Source of the DNA: Euryarchaeota archaeon TMED132
GTDB taxonomy: Archaea > Thermoplasmatota > Poseidoniia > Poseidoniales > Poseidoniaceae
Direction of reading: 5' to 3'
Assembly: GCA_002172355.2 (NCBI GenBank)
Contig: NHGH02000010.1
Location: 32,533-39,961 of the forward strand
DNA: 7,429 bases
Made by a program: the position numbers and the translations under genes. Below are positions 1 to 6,370 of the stretch, piece by piece; within the stretch, counting starts at the first letter, position 1, and every line of letters begins with the position of its first letter. Under the pieces are notes generated by a model. That model did no database searches. It was not told where the DNA came from and worked only from the letters and a program-made list of their open reading frames with translations.

Positions 1-1331
1 TAGTATTCAAATTAGATGATTTAGAGCAACGCCAAAATCTCGGTATGACCGCACATCATCCTCGCTGGGCTTTGGCATGGAAATTTCCTCCCGAAGAGGC
101 AACTTCGGTTTTACTTCAGGTTGATTGGCAGACGGGGAGAACTGGTAATGTCACCCCAGTTGCCCGTATTGCTCCACAAATGGTTGGAGGAGTTACGGTA
201 GAAAATACAACTTTACACAATCCAGGAGAAGTTGAAAGATTAGGGGTACAAATTGGTGACAAGGTATTGATTGTTCGACGAGGGGACGTCATACCAAAGA
301 TCGAATCTACTTTAGGACCCGCTACTGACAAGGATTTAGAAAATAGGTTTCATGCTGATGGTACTTCATTTGCGGGAGAATTGCCAACTAGAGAAGCGAT
401 AAAGATTCCAACAAATTGCCCATCTTGCAATGCTACTTTGATAGAAGAAGGGGCATTTCTCAAATGTATGGATTTGATGTGTGATTCTAGAACAAGCAGG
501 GCGATCATTTACTGGTGCAGGGCTTTGGAAATGGATGGAATTGGCGAGAAATTAGTTGAACAATTACTAGAATCCAATCTAATTACCAATATCGCTGATT
601 TATACAGATTAGAAAAACCTCAACTATTATCTTTAGAAAGAATGGCAGAAAAATCAGCAAACAATGTACTAGGGGAAATAAATCGTACGAAGAAGATGAA
701 GACTAGCCGTTTCATACACGCTCTAGGCTTACCGGGAATTGGCCCAGAATTAGCCTCATTAGTTGCCCAGCAAACTAAGAATTTCGATGGATTAATGCGG
801 TGGGCAGAAGATGCAAAGGCACAGCCAGGCGATGATAATTTTGGACCATTAAACGACCTAAAGGAGAAGCCACATGCCCTCAATTCTGCTCTTCGAACAA
901 TGTGCGAAAACGATGGCATAGGCTCTAAAGTAGCGCTTCAAGTTAGAGATGGGTTGCTAAATCGCAAAGAATTATTACTCGATTTATCAAAAAATCTCGA
1001 ATTGCTAGATGAACCTAAATCTACTTCAGAAGGAACTTTGAGTGGAATGACATTTTGCATAACCGGTTCGTTGAGTAACCCGAGAAAAGAGATACAGCAG
1101 ATGGTCAAAAATACTGGAGGCAAGGTTGTAGGTAGTGTTTCATCTAATCTTGATGTATTGATAGTCGGCGAAAATGCAGGTTCTAAACTCATAAAAGCAC
1201 AAGATTTAGGGGTTCAAATTTGGACTGAAAAACAATTATTAGACAAATTGAGTGAAAAGACAGTGTCGGTTATCGATGATGAAACTACAGAAAAAAACAA
1301 TACTCAAAGTAGTCTTGCTGATTATAACTGA
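1..1331 (+). CDS. ligA: NAD+-dependent DNA ligase LigA, 5'-truncated by window edge
   Basis: Seals nicks in duplex DNA using NAD+ during replication and repair. The reading frame is open from base 3, and the Met at base 45 is internal: upstream codons read VFKLDDLEQRQNLG, which matches ligase motif IV, followed by motif V (RWALAWKFP). The adenylation active site lies outside the window. Numbering from the Met at base 45: OB fold about 20-90 (GRTGNVTPVARI, TLHN, ERLGVQIGDKV, RRGDVIPKI); zinc finger C125, C128, C141, C146 (CX2C-X12-CX4C); helix-hairpin-helix region about 160-305 (MDGIGEKLVEQLL, LGLPGIGPELA, NDGIGSKVA); BRCT domain about 333-405 (GMTFCITGSLS, GGKVVGSVSSNLDVLIVGENAGSKL). Compared with bacterial LigA there seem to be extra residues before the zinc finger (about 95-118), about 25-30 extra near 256-282, and a polar tail of about 25 residues after BRCT. 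All visible domains are intact. LigA is the bacterial-type ligase; most archaea rely on an ATP-dependent enzyme, so transfer is likely in its ancestry. Confidence 0.96.
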   Translation, partial: VFKLDDLEQRQNLGMTAHHPRWALAWKFPPEEATSVLLQVDWQTGRTGNVTPVARIAPQMVGGVTVENTTLHNPGEVERLGVQIGDKVLIVRRGDVIPKIESTLGPATDKDLENRFHADGTSFAGELPTREAIKIPTNCPSCNATLIEEGAFLKCMDLMCDSRTSRAIIYWCRALEMDGIGEKLVEQLLESNLITNIADLYRLEKPQLLSLERMAEKSANNVLGEINRTKKMKTSRFIHALGLPGIGPELASLVAQQTKNFDGLMRWAEDAKAQPGDDNFGPLNDLKEKPHALNSALRTMCENDGIGSKVALQVRDGLLNRKELLLDLSKNLELLDEPKSTSEGTLSGMTFCITGSLSNPRKEIQQMVKNTGGKVVGSVSSNLDVLIVGENAGSKLIKAQDLGVQIWTEKQLLDKLSEKTVSVIDDETTEKNNTQSSLADYN

Positions 1332-1400
1332 CGCCAGAAATAATACTCCTTCCAATCAATTAAGGGTTAATCTTCAATACTAATAAGCAATACAACGGCT
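1332..1400 (+). promoter_or_regulatory. Intergenic spacer, probable promoter region of the three-gene operon
   Basis: This AT-rich 69-bp gap is the only place for a promoter between ligA and the downstream operon. No Shine-Dalgarno sequence precedes the ATG at 1401 (the preceding bases are tacaacggct), unlike the two downstream genes, so a leaderless or short-leader transcript is plausible. I see AT-rich stretches (ggttaatctt, actaataagc) but no convincing archaeal TATA box at the expected distance, and no clear terminator for ligA. The function is inferred from position only. Confidence 0.3.
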
Positions 1401-3929
1401 ATGAACTACTCCAAAACTGCTATTGCGGTTTGTATTATCCTACTACTTTCAATAGCGCCCATCACTCAAGGTAAAGAGAATGGTAAGCTGAATTCCGGTA
1501 CAGGATGTGGGTGTCATTCTCAATCAGGAACAAATGTTGCAACGCCTTCAGTCTCAGGCCTTCCATCTCAATATACGGCGGGACAAAATTACCAGTTGAC
1601 AGTCTCTGTTACTGGTGGAGTTTCAGGTTCTGGTGGTGGTTTTAGCATGGACGTAGATAAAGGAACATTCAGTTATTTGGGCTTCGCGGTTGGCATCAGT
1701 TCAACAGGCGACAGCGCGACCCATTCAATTACAGGTTCTAGTTCTAGAACCTGGGGCTTTGATTGGACTGCTCCAAGTTCCGGTTCAGGAACCGCTAATT
1801 TCCAATTAGCAGCCCTTACATCAAATGGTAATGGCGCTGATTCAGGAGACCGCTGGGGCACACTGACCATTCAAGTGCCAGAGAATGCTCCAACAAACCA
1901 ACCGCCATCTGCCAGTAATGCAATGTTAACTCCAACCGATGCCAAGACTGCAGATAGTCTAACACTTTCATACAGTTATTCAGACCCCGATGGAAATCCA
2001 GAATCAGGTACTGTAATTACATGGTACAAAGACTCTATCGCACAACCTCAAGGAACGATACCAGGCAAGGTTGTATCCTCTAGTTTAACCGCCAAGAATG
2101 AGCAATGGTATGCTGAAGTAACTCCTTCAGATGGACAGGATAGTGGTCAAACAATTACAAGCAACACAGTGACAATTCAAAATACGCCACCTACAGTCTT
2201 GACTCCAGCAATTTCTCCATCACAACCTTCTTCAAATGATGATTTGTCAATCACTATTAGTTCGAGTGATGATGACCAAGATGTTTTGACTACAGAGATA
2301 CGATGGTACTTAGATGGGGCACTTGTCAGCGAATTGAACGACCAGTCCACAGTTACTTCTTTGGCTACAAGAGATGGAGATCAATGGTATGTTGAAATTA
2401 GGGTTTCAGATGGAGAAGACACAACAGTATGGAAAACATCACAAACAGTAACCATTGGTTCTAGCCAGCCAGTAAATAACAAGCCGACAATCATGGCACT
2501 TGTTCTCCAACCCTATGAGGCATATACTTCTGATTCATTATATTTTGACTTTATTTCAACCGATAATGATGGAGACCCAATTGTTGATACAGAAATTCAA
2601 TGGTATAGAAATGGAGTCTTGATGCCGAGCATAACAACTACTACGCTATCTTCAGAGCAAACAAGTAAGTCTGAACAATGGGAGGTGCATGTTCGTATTA
2701 ACGACGGTACTGAATGGTCAGATTGGGAGATTAGTTCATCGGTAACTATTCTTAATACTGCACCAGAATTAGATTCAATAAGTTTGGACTTCAGTCAAGC
2801 GCAAACCTCTCAAAATATAACATTGAGTCTCTCAATGAGTGATTTAGATGGAGACGCACCAGCCTCTCCAGAAACAAGATGGCATAAGAATGGTCAAGAA
2901 TTTACATCAATTGAAAATCAGATTACATTGCCTTCTTCCTTAACCTCCAAAGGAGATAATTGGACAGTATTTGTTAGCGCCAACGACGGTCAAGACTTAA
3001 GCGAGAATGAATTATCTGTATCTGTTGAAATCATAAATACAATTCCAAATACGATAGCGGAGTTATCTCATACTTCACTTGAAGACCTTGTATTATCTAT
3101 TACAAATGATGACATAGACGGCGACTTGGTATCCAATGAGATAACATGGTATAGGAATGGTTTCAAAGAAGGTTCTTTAGATGGGCAATCTAGTGTTCCT
3201 GCTCAATTACTTGGGCCAGGGCAGGTTTGGTCAGTTGATGTAATTCCTAACGATGGCGAGTCAAATGGTAGTATGGCATCTTCACAGATAACTATTGAAA
3301 ATCTAGCGCCAACTGCTCAAATTGATATCGAAAGCAATAGATTATGGGATGGTGAAGAGATCAAAGTCACCGCTCAAAATTCAACTGATTTAGATGGAAG
3401 AATCACAACCTATTCTTGGCAGTGGAGCGACACAAGCGGTAATTCAGGCACAGGTTCGGGTAAAGAGTATACTTTCATACCAAATGGAATGGTAACAGTA
3501 ACTCTAACTGTTTATGATGAACTAGATAGTAATGGATTCACTTCAATTAATTTGCAGACAGAGGCTGGCCCTAAGGTTACATCTCTAGATGCAAAATCAA
3601 TTCAAGAAAATGTCAAACTCACTTGGGCTTGGGATGGTCCAGATGCGACATTTGAAGTCTTTAGAAACGGCGATTCTATTTCAGTAATTAGTGAATTAGA
3701 ATTTGTAGATACGCCTCTTATTTCTGGTCCTACAGATTATACAATTAGGCCAATTATCGATGGTCAAGGTCTTCATTCAGGTTCTAGTTCTATCGAAGGA
3801 TTCATGGTTGAAACAATTGAACCTGCTGAAAGTAGTGTTTCAACAACCGGAGGGCTGATCACAGGCCTACTATTCATCATTTTGAGTATTGGTTCATTGA
3901 GCCTTATCTTCATCGATAGGAGGGATTGA
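1401..3929 (+). CDS. Secreted, C-terminally anchored protein: CxCH motif, choice-of-anchor-V-like domain, Ig/PKD-like repeats
   Basis: 842-residue predicted cell-surface protein of unknown specific function. Signal peptide at 1-24 (hydrophobic AIAVCIILLLSIAPI, likely cut after TQG). Next comes a cytochrome-c-like motif with C36, C38 and H39 (GCGCHS), which has one residue between the cysteines instead of two. Residues about 45-160 resemble the choice-of-anchor V / Reeler-like fold, with characteristic strings HSITGSSSRTWGFDWTAPSSG and NGNGADSGDRWGTLTI (the family link is from memory). Five Ig-like repeats of about 90-97 residues fill 167-635, followed by a PKD-type domain at about 638-722 (STDLDGRITTYSWQWSD), an FN3-like domain at about 725-805 (VKLTWAWDG, FEVFRNGD), and one membrane helix at about 816-836 ending in IDRRD. 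It is the first gene of an operon and abuts the next gene with no gap. Poor in Cys apart from the N-terminal motif. It could be an adhesin-like stalk or an electron-transfer/metal-binding surface protein; the sequence does not decide. Confidence 0.9.
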   Translation: MNYSKTAIAVCIILLLSIAPITQGKENGKLNSGTGCGCHSQSGTNVATPSVSGLPSQYTAGQNYQLTVSVTGGVSGSGGGFSMDVDKGTFSYLGFAVGISSTGDSATHSITGSSSRTWGFDWTAPSSGSGTANFQLAALTSNGNGADSGDRWGTLTIQVPENAPTNQPPSASNAMLTPTDAKTADSLTLSYSYSDPDGNPESGTVITWYKDSIAQPQGTIPGKVVSSSLTAKNEQWYAEVTPSDGQDSGQTITSNTVTIQNTPPTVLTPAISPSQPSSNDDLSITISSSDDDQDVLTTEIRWYLDGALVSELNDQSTVTSLATRDGDQWYVEIRVSDGEDTTVWKTSQTVTIGSSQPVNNKPTIMALVLQPYEAYTSDSLYFDFISTDNDGDPIVDTEIQWYRNGVLMPSITTTTLSSEQTSKSEQWEVHVRINDGTEWSDWEISSSVTILNTAPELDSISLDFSQAQTSQNITLSLSMSDLDGDAPASPETRWHKNGQEFTSIENQITLPSSLTSKGDNWTVFVSANDGQDLSENELSVSVEIINTIPNTIAELSHTSLEDLVLSITNDDIDGDLVSNEITWYRNGFKEGSLDGQSSVPAQLLGPGQVWSVDVIPNDGESNGSMASSQITIENLAPTAQIDIESNRLWDGEEIKVTAQNSTDLDGRITTYSWQWSDTSGNSGTGSGKEYTFIPNGMVTVTLTVYDELDSNGFTSINLQTEAGPKVTSLDAKSIQENVKLTWAWDGPDATFEVFRNGDSISVISELEFVDTPLISGPTDYTIRPIIDGQGLHSGSSSIEGFMVETIEPAESSVSTTGGLITGLLFIILSIGSLSLIFIDRRD
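1732..1753. repeat. Inverted repeat, 9-bp arms with 4-nt loop, inside a coding region
   Basis: The arms CAGGTTCTA (1732-1740) and TAGAACCTG (1745-1753) are exact reverse complements around GTTC. They lie in the part encoding the Ser-rich GSSSRTW segment of the choice-of-anchor-V-like domain. The Ser codons ggt-tct-agt-tct recur elsewhere in this gene, so codon choice alone may produce it. No regulatory role can be supported. Confidence 0.5.
1899..3305 (+). repeat. Five tandem Ig-like protein repeats (diverged at DNA level)
   Basis: Protein residues about 167-264, 265-361, 362-455, 456-548 and 549-635 share one pattern. Each has an acidic loop (DPDGN, DDDQD, DNDGD, DLDGD, DIDGD), then an aromatic segment of the type W-Y/H-x-N/D-G (TWYKD, RWYLDG, QWYRNG, RWHKNG, TWYRNG). 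A strand follows ending in an acidic Gly turn (QWYAEVTPSDG, QWYVEIRVSDG, QWEVHVRINDG, NWTVFVSANDG, VWSVDVIPNDG), then a linker of the type NTPPT / NTAPE / NTIPN. The acidic loops look like possible calcium-binding sites, as in other extracellular Ig-like tandem domains; that is an inference. DNA identity between copies is low, so the duplications are old. Confidence 0.85.
3918..3924 (+). promoter_or_regulatory. Shine-Dalgarno AGGAGGG for the gene starting at 3930
   Basis: A strong ribosome binding site sits 5 nt before the ATG at 3930, within the last codons of the upstream gene. It fixes the start of the second operon gene, whose ATG directly follows the upstream TGA (TGAATG). Confidence 0.85.
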
Positions 3930-5009
3930 ATGTTTCGCAGGATGAGAATTCTATTTGTCGTAACAATATTACTGTCAATCAGTAGTTTTACTCAAGCCAA
4001 TCCAGGAGGGGTTGGAGATGGTGTATTTGACATGCAATGCGGTGGCGCATGCCATGGGGATTCTTCCTTGAATCAAACATCTTCAGCATCTATTTCAGTT
4101 CAAGTGGAAGGCTCACCCTATCTTGACCAACCGATTTCAATTTCAACTATCGTTTCAGGAGCCCAATTATCATATTCAGGGGATTTAGGTATTTTCTTGC
4201 TTACCGATACAACAGGCCATAGCGATACACCTGCTGATGCTCAATGGGATATTTTATCCGACTCAAATGGCGGTACCAATAATTACGTCGAGGGTAAATT
4301 ATTGTCCGGACAAGATAACTTTTCTACCTCATGGACCATTAAGCCAACATCGTTGACTGCCACAACATTTTACATTTCCATCCATCATGGCGGAGATGAT
4401 ATTCCCTACTTTGCAATAAGCCAAGGTTTGGAGATTGAAGTATTGCCAATACCGGATAATTTGGCTAGGCTCTCATCGGATTTCACACCTCAAACTACTA
4501 GGCCTTTGGGCGAGGCAACTACAGTTAGCATAGAGACTGAAGATGTATCTAGTGTGAAGGTAGAATGGAAAGTTGAAGGAAGCTCGATAAATACAATTAT
4601 TGCCAACTCTTCAAGTGATGGAGTCTGGGAATTTACTGCACCAGCATCAAATCAACCATCAGCCATACAGTGGAGGGCAATTCTTGAGGGGGAAGGGCCT
4701 TCTCAAACGACTCCATGGTTTACATTAGTTGCTCAAGAGCCACCTTTCGAAGTAGATGAAACTGCAGTTTACATTCAATCCTTTGCTCTGTTTATTTTTG
4801 TTTTAGGATTTATTTTATCGATTCAATTAAAGTTTTCAAATGGTAAAACAGAAGAAAAACATTGGGAGCAAACTGAACAAGTCTTACAAGATTCTGCTCC
4901 AACTGCTCCTCCCTTGCCAGACGGCCAATTACCCCCGGGATGGACTATGGAGCAATGGCAATGGTATGGCCATGAATACTTAGAGGAATTAGAGGAGGGC
5001 GTCCAATGA
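3930..5009 (+). CDS. Secreted, membrane-anchored protein with CxxxCH motif and cytoplasmic WTMEQW-YG tail
   Basis: 359-residue exported protein of unknown function. Signal peptide at 1-23 (MRILFVVTILLSISSF, likely cut after TQA). It is followed by C37, C41 and H42 (QCGGACHGD), a heme-c-like motif with three residues between the cysteines instead of two. Residues about 54-172 form a beta-rich domain compatible with a choice-of-anchor V/Reeler-like fold (SYSGDLGIFLL, FSTSWTIKPTS, FYISIHHGGDDIPYFA, GLEIEVLP). Residues about 180-270 are a second Ig-like domain (VKVEWKVEG, DGVWEFTAP, IQWRAILEG). One membrane helix lies at about 279-299 and is followed by a basic/polar cytoplasmic stretch. The C-terminal tail contains a Pro-rich linker (APTAPPLPDGQLPPG) and the WTMEQWQWYGHEYLEELEE segment. 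The start is fixed by the Shine-Dalgarno at 3918-3924. It is the middle gene of the operon and overlaps the next by 4 bp. Its modular plan parallels the upstream gene, so both probably work at the outer face of the membrane. Heme attachment is not shown. Confidence 0.9.
   Translation: MFRRMRILFVVTILLSISSFTQANPGGVGDGVFDMQCGGACHGDSSLNQTSSASISVQVEGSPYLDQPISISTIVSGAQLSYSGDLGIFLLTDTTGHSDTPADAQWDILSDSNGGTNNYVEGKLLSGQDNFSTSWTIKPTSLTATTFYISIHHGGDDIPYFAISQGLEIEVLPIPDNLARLSSDFTPQTTRPLGEATTVSIETEDVSSVKVEWKVEGSSINTIIANSSSDGVWEFTAPASNQPSAIQWRAILEGEGPSQTTPWFTLVAQEPPFEVDETAVYIQSFALFIFVLGFILSIQLKFSNGKTEEKHWEQTEQVLQDSAPTAPPLPDGQLPPGWTMEQWQWYGHEYLEELEEGVQ
4993..4999 (+). promoter_or_regulatory. Shine-Dalgarno AGGAGGG for the gene starting at 5006
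   Basis: AGGAGGG lies 6 nt before the ATG at 5006, inside the 3' end of the upstream gene. With the ATGA start/stop overlap at 5006-5009 it points to translational coupling and fixes the start of the membrane protein. Confidence 0.85.
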
Positions 5010-5578
5010 TTTCTTCTTCGACATTCCATGTAATCAGCACTGAATTGGTAGTTGGCTCCTTTGCTATGTCAGGATTATGCTTTTTATTACACGCACTTTG
5101 TAGGTATGAATTGATAAAAAGTAAGAATTTTATTTCTATTACAGATAATGTGGCTCATTTCGCTTTGATGTTTGGAATAATTGCAACACCATTCGCTATT
5201 TTCAGTGGTATCTCAGCATCCCCTGGCTCGGGCTTTTCAACCCCAATTCTGGTAAACAAGATGTTTCTTTCAATGACAGGTCTTGGACTAGGATTAGCGG
5301 CATTAATTTCAAGGTGGAAAATGGGTAGTAGCATACTGGTTGAAAGAAAACCAATGTTAATTCAAACCTTTTCAGGTATGGCTGCAAGTGGTCTAATGCT
5401 TCTTACAGCATCAGCAGGAGGCTCTTTTGCAAGAGGCGAATCATTACTCGATATCTTCAGTTTACCATATGATATGGTTATACTAATGCCAATAGCGATA
5501 AGTGTAATACTTTTGATTTCAGGGCTTGCAACCACTGCATCTGCACTATGGAAACTTCTTGCAAGATCAACCGTATAG
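5006..5578 (+). CDS. Five-helix integral membrane protein, DUF2231-like
   Basis: 190-residue membrane protein of unknown function. Predicted helices are at about 9-33, 48-69, 81-102, 117-138 and 157-183. Positive charges (RYELIKSK at 33-40, SRWKMGSSILVERK at 102-115, WKLLAR at 182-187) suggest the N-terminus is outside and the C-terminus inside. Histidines are H8 at the start of helix 1, H29 near the inner end of helix 1, and H51 near the inner start of helix 2; H29 and H51 would lie at similar depth on neighbouring helices. The arrangement of the first four helices, a Gly-containing turn after helix 2, LVNK at the head of helix 3 and an AGGSFARGE segment after helix 4 recall DUF2231 membrane proteins, but this match is from memory and weak. 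It is the last gene of the operon, coupled by a 4-bp ATGA overlap. Its role may be as membrane partner of the two exported Cys-His proteins, possibly binding heme b; both points are inference. Its 3' end overlaps the convergent PAC2 gene. Confidence 0.85.
   Translation: MISSSTFHVISTELVVGSFAMSGLCFLLHALCRYELIKSKNFISITDNVAHFALMFGIIATPFAIFSGISASPGSGFSTPILVNKMFLSMTGLGLGLAALISRWKMGSSILVERKPMLIQTFSGMAASGLMLLTASAGGSFARGESLLDIFSLPYDMVILMPIAISVILLISGLATTASALWKLLARSTV
5567..5578. other. 12-bp convergent gene overlap with codons in antisense register
   Basis: The last four codons of the plus-strand membrane protein (S-T-V-stop, TCA ACC GTA TAG) are exactly the reverse complement, codon for codon, of the last four codons of the minus-strand PAC2 gene (L-Y-G-stop, CTA TAC GGT TGA). 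Transcripts of the two convergent genes must overlap, and no intergenic terminator is available to either. Confidence 0.95.
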
Positions 5579-6370
5579 CATTGAATTAGAAGTTCCACCT
5601 TCTGGAGCCTCTATCTTAGCACCTTCCATCATAGATTGTAATTGTGCTTCAAGGAACTCAGCCTCTTGAATAAGCGGTTCATGTGGAAGGTTGATTGCAG
5701 GTAATAAATTATTCAAGTTTTCAATTAATGTAGCTGCTGCTCTAGCATCTGGGAATCTTGGGTCGGCTTCAACCATTATTGACATTAGGTCAAGGCCACG
5801 TCTCCTTGCTTCTCCAAGTATTGAAGCATTGATTCCCTTGATAACTCCTTGTTGTAGTAATGGGATGTTCATGTCTTCAAGCATTTTTCGACTCTTATCA
5901 TTCGCACCGATTCCAACAATGTCAATTCCCTCGGTATCTTCGTATTCAATGACTGGTTCAGCACCGTTTAGATTTGCCTTCATGCCACTCTTGGCAAAAG
6001 CATCAATTACTACTCCAGCAACTATCTTTTGTTCTTTAGACCATTCAAACATAGCCCAAACGATATCGTGGGCAAGAGCTTCTGGTACGACTAATTCACT
6101 CATCAATAGTATTACTTGGTCACAGCCTTCAATGGTGCATTGAGGCTTACCGGCATATGCTCGAATTGGAGGAAGAGGTACGCCTTCTTGAACCAATGTG
6201 AGGGCAGGAAGTCTTGGATCAACTACACCTCCAATGAATTCTAATTGAAGATGGTCGATTAAGAAATGAGCCACAACGCTTGAGACCATTCCAACACTTG
6301 GGAAACATGCTACAACGAGGGCATTATCGGTTGAAACTTCAGCATTAATTCGAACACTAGGGCCTTGCAT
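5567..6370 (-). CDS. PAC2-family proteasome assembly chaperone with C-terminal HbYX-type tail
   Basis: 267-residue cytoplasmic protein of the PAC2 family (archaeal PbaA/PbaB-like, COG2047-like), whose characterised members help assemble or bind the 20S proteasome alpha ring. Family hallmarks: FPSVGMVSSVVAHFLIDHL at 23-41; GVPLPPIRAYAG at 63-74; ILLMSELVVP at 87-96; GVIKGINASILGEARRRG at 175-192; VEADPRFPDARAAATLIENL at 200-219. A probable helix or short coiled coil follows at about 230-249, then a flexible linker (251-263). The protein ends in Leu-Tyr-Gly, a hydrophobic-Tyr-X (HbYX) tail of the kind that docks into alpha-ring pockets. The start at 6370 is the only in-frame ATG after an upstream stop (TGA at 6388-6386) and gives MQGPSVRIN; no clear Shine-Dalgarno precedes it. 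Its length matches the family. It is divergent from the nuclease gene and convergent with the membrane-protein gene. No proteasome gene is in the window, so the partner is inferred. Confidence 0.93.
   Translation of the reverse strand: MQGPSVRINAEVSTDNALVVACFPSVGMVSSVVAHFLIDHLQLEFIGGVVDPRLPALTLVQEGVPLPPIRAYAGKPQCTIEGCDQVILLMSELVVPEALAHDIVWAMFEWSKEQKIVAGVVIDAFAKSGMKANLNGAEPVIEYEDTEGIDIVGIGANDKSRKMLEDMNIPLLQQGVIKGINASILGEARRRGLDLMSIMVEADPRFPDARAAATLIENLNNLLPAINLPHEPLIQEAEFLEAQLQSMMEGAKIEAPEGGTSNSMLYG

Noticed and set aside
45..47. ATG at 45 as the start of the ligase gene
   Set aside because: The frame is open upstream to base 3 and encodes ligase motif IV (VFKLDD), so this Met is internal and the gene is cut by the window edge.
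91..108. 6-bp inverted repeat CCGAAG / CTTCGG
   Set aside because: Short arms inside a conserved coding segment of ligA; expected by chance.
620..919. 99-codon open frame on the minus strand within ligA
   Set aside because: Antisense shadow of the helix-hairpin-helix region; no independent start signal or domain.
1431..1433. Cys11 of the large exported protein as a lipobox cysteine
   Set aside because: It lies at the start of the hydrophobic core of the signal peptide, not after it, so lipoprotein processing there is not plausible.
5579..5610. Possible transcription terminator after the operon
   Set aside because: The bases are the coding 3' end of the PAC2 gene; only a 5-bp AGAAG/CTTCT pairing is present and there is no T-run on the plus strand.
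5691..6143. 150-codon open frame on the plus strand opposite the PAC2 gene
   Set aside because: It is a shadow of the PAC2 gene, whose minus-strand protein has clear family motifs; the plus-strand translation shows no recognisable domain.
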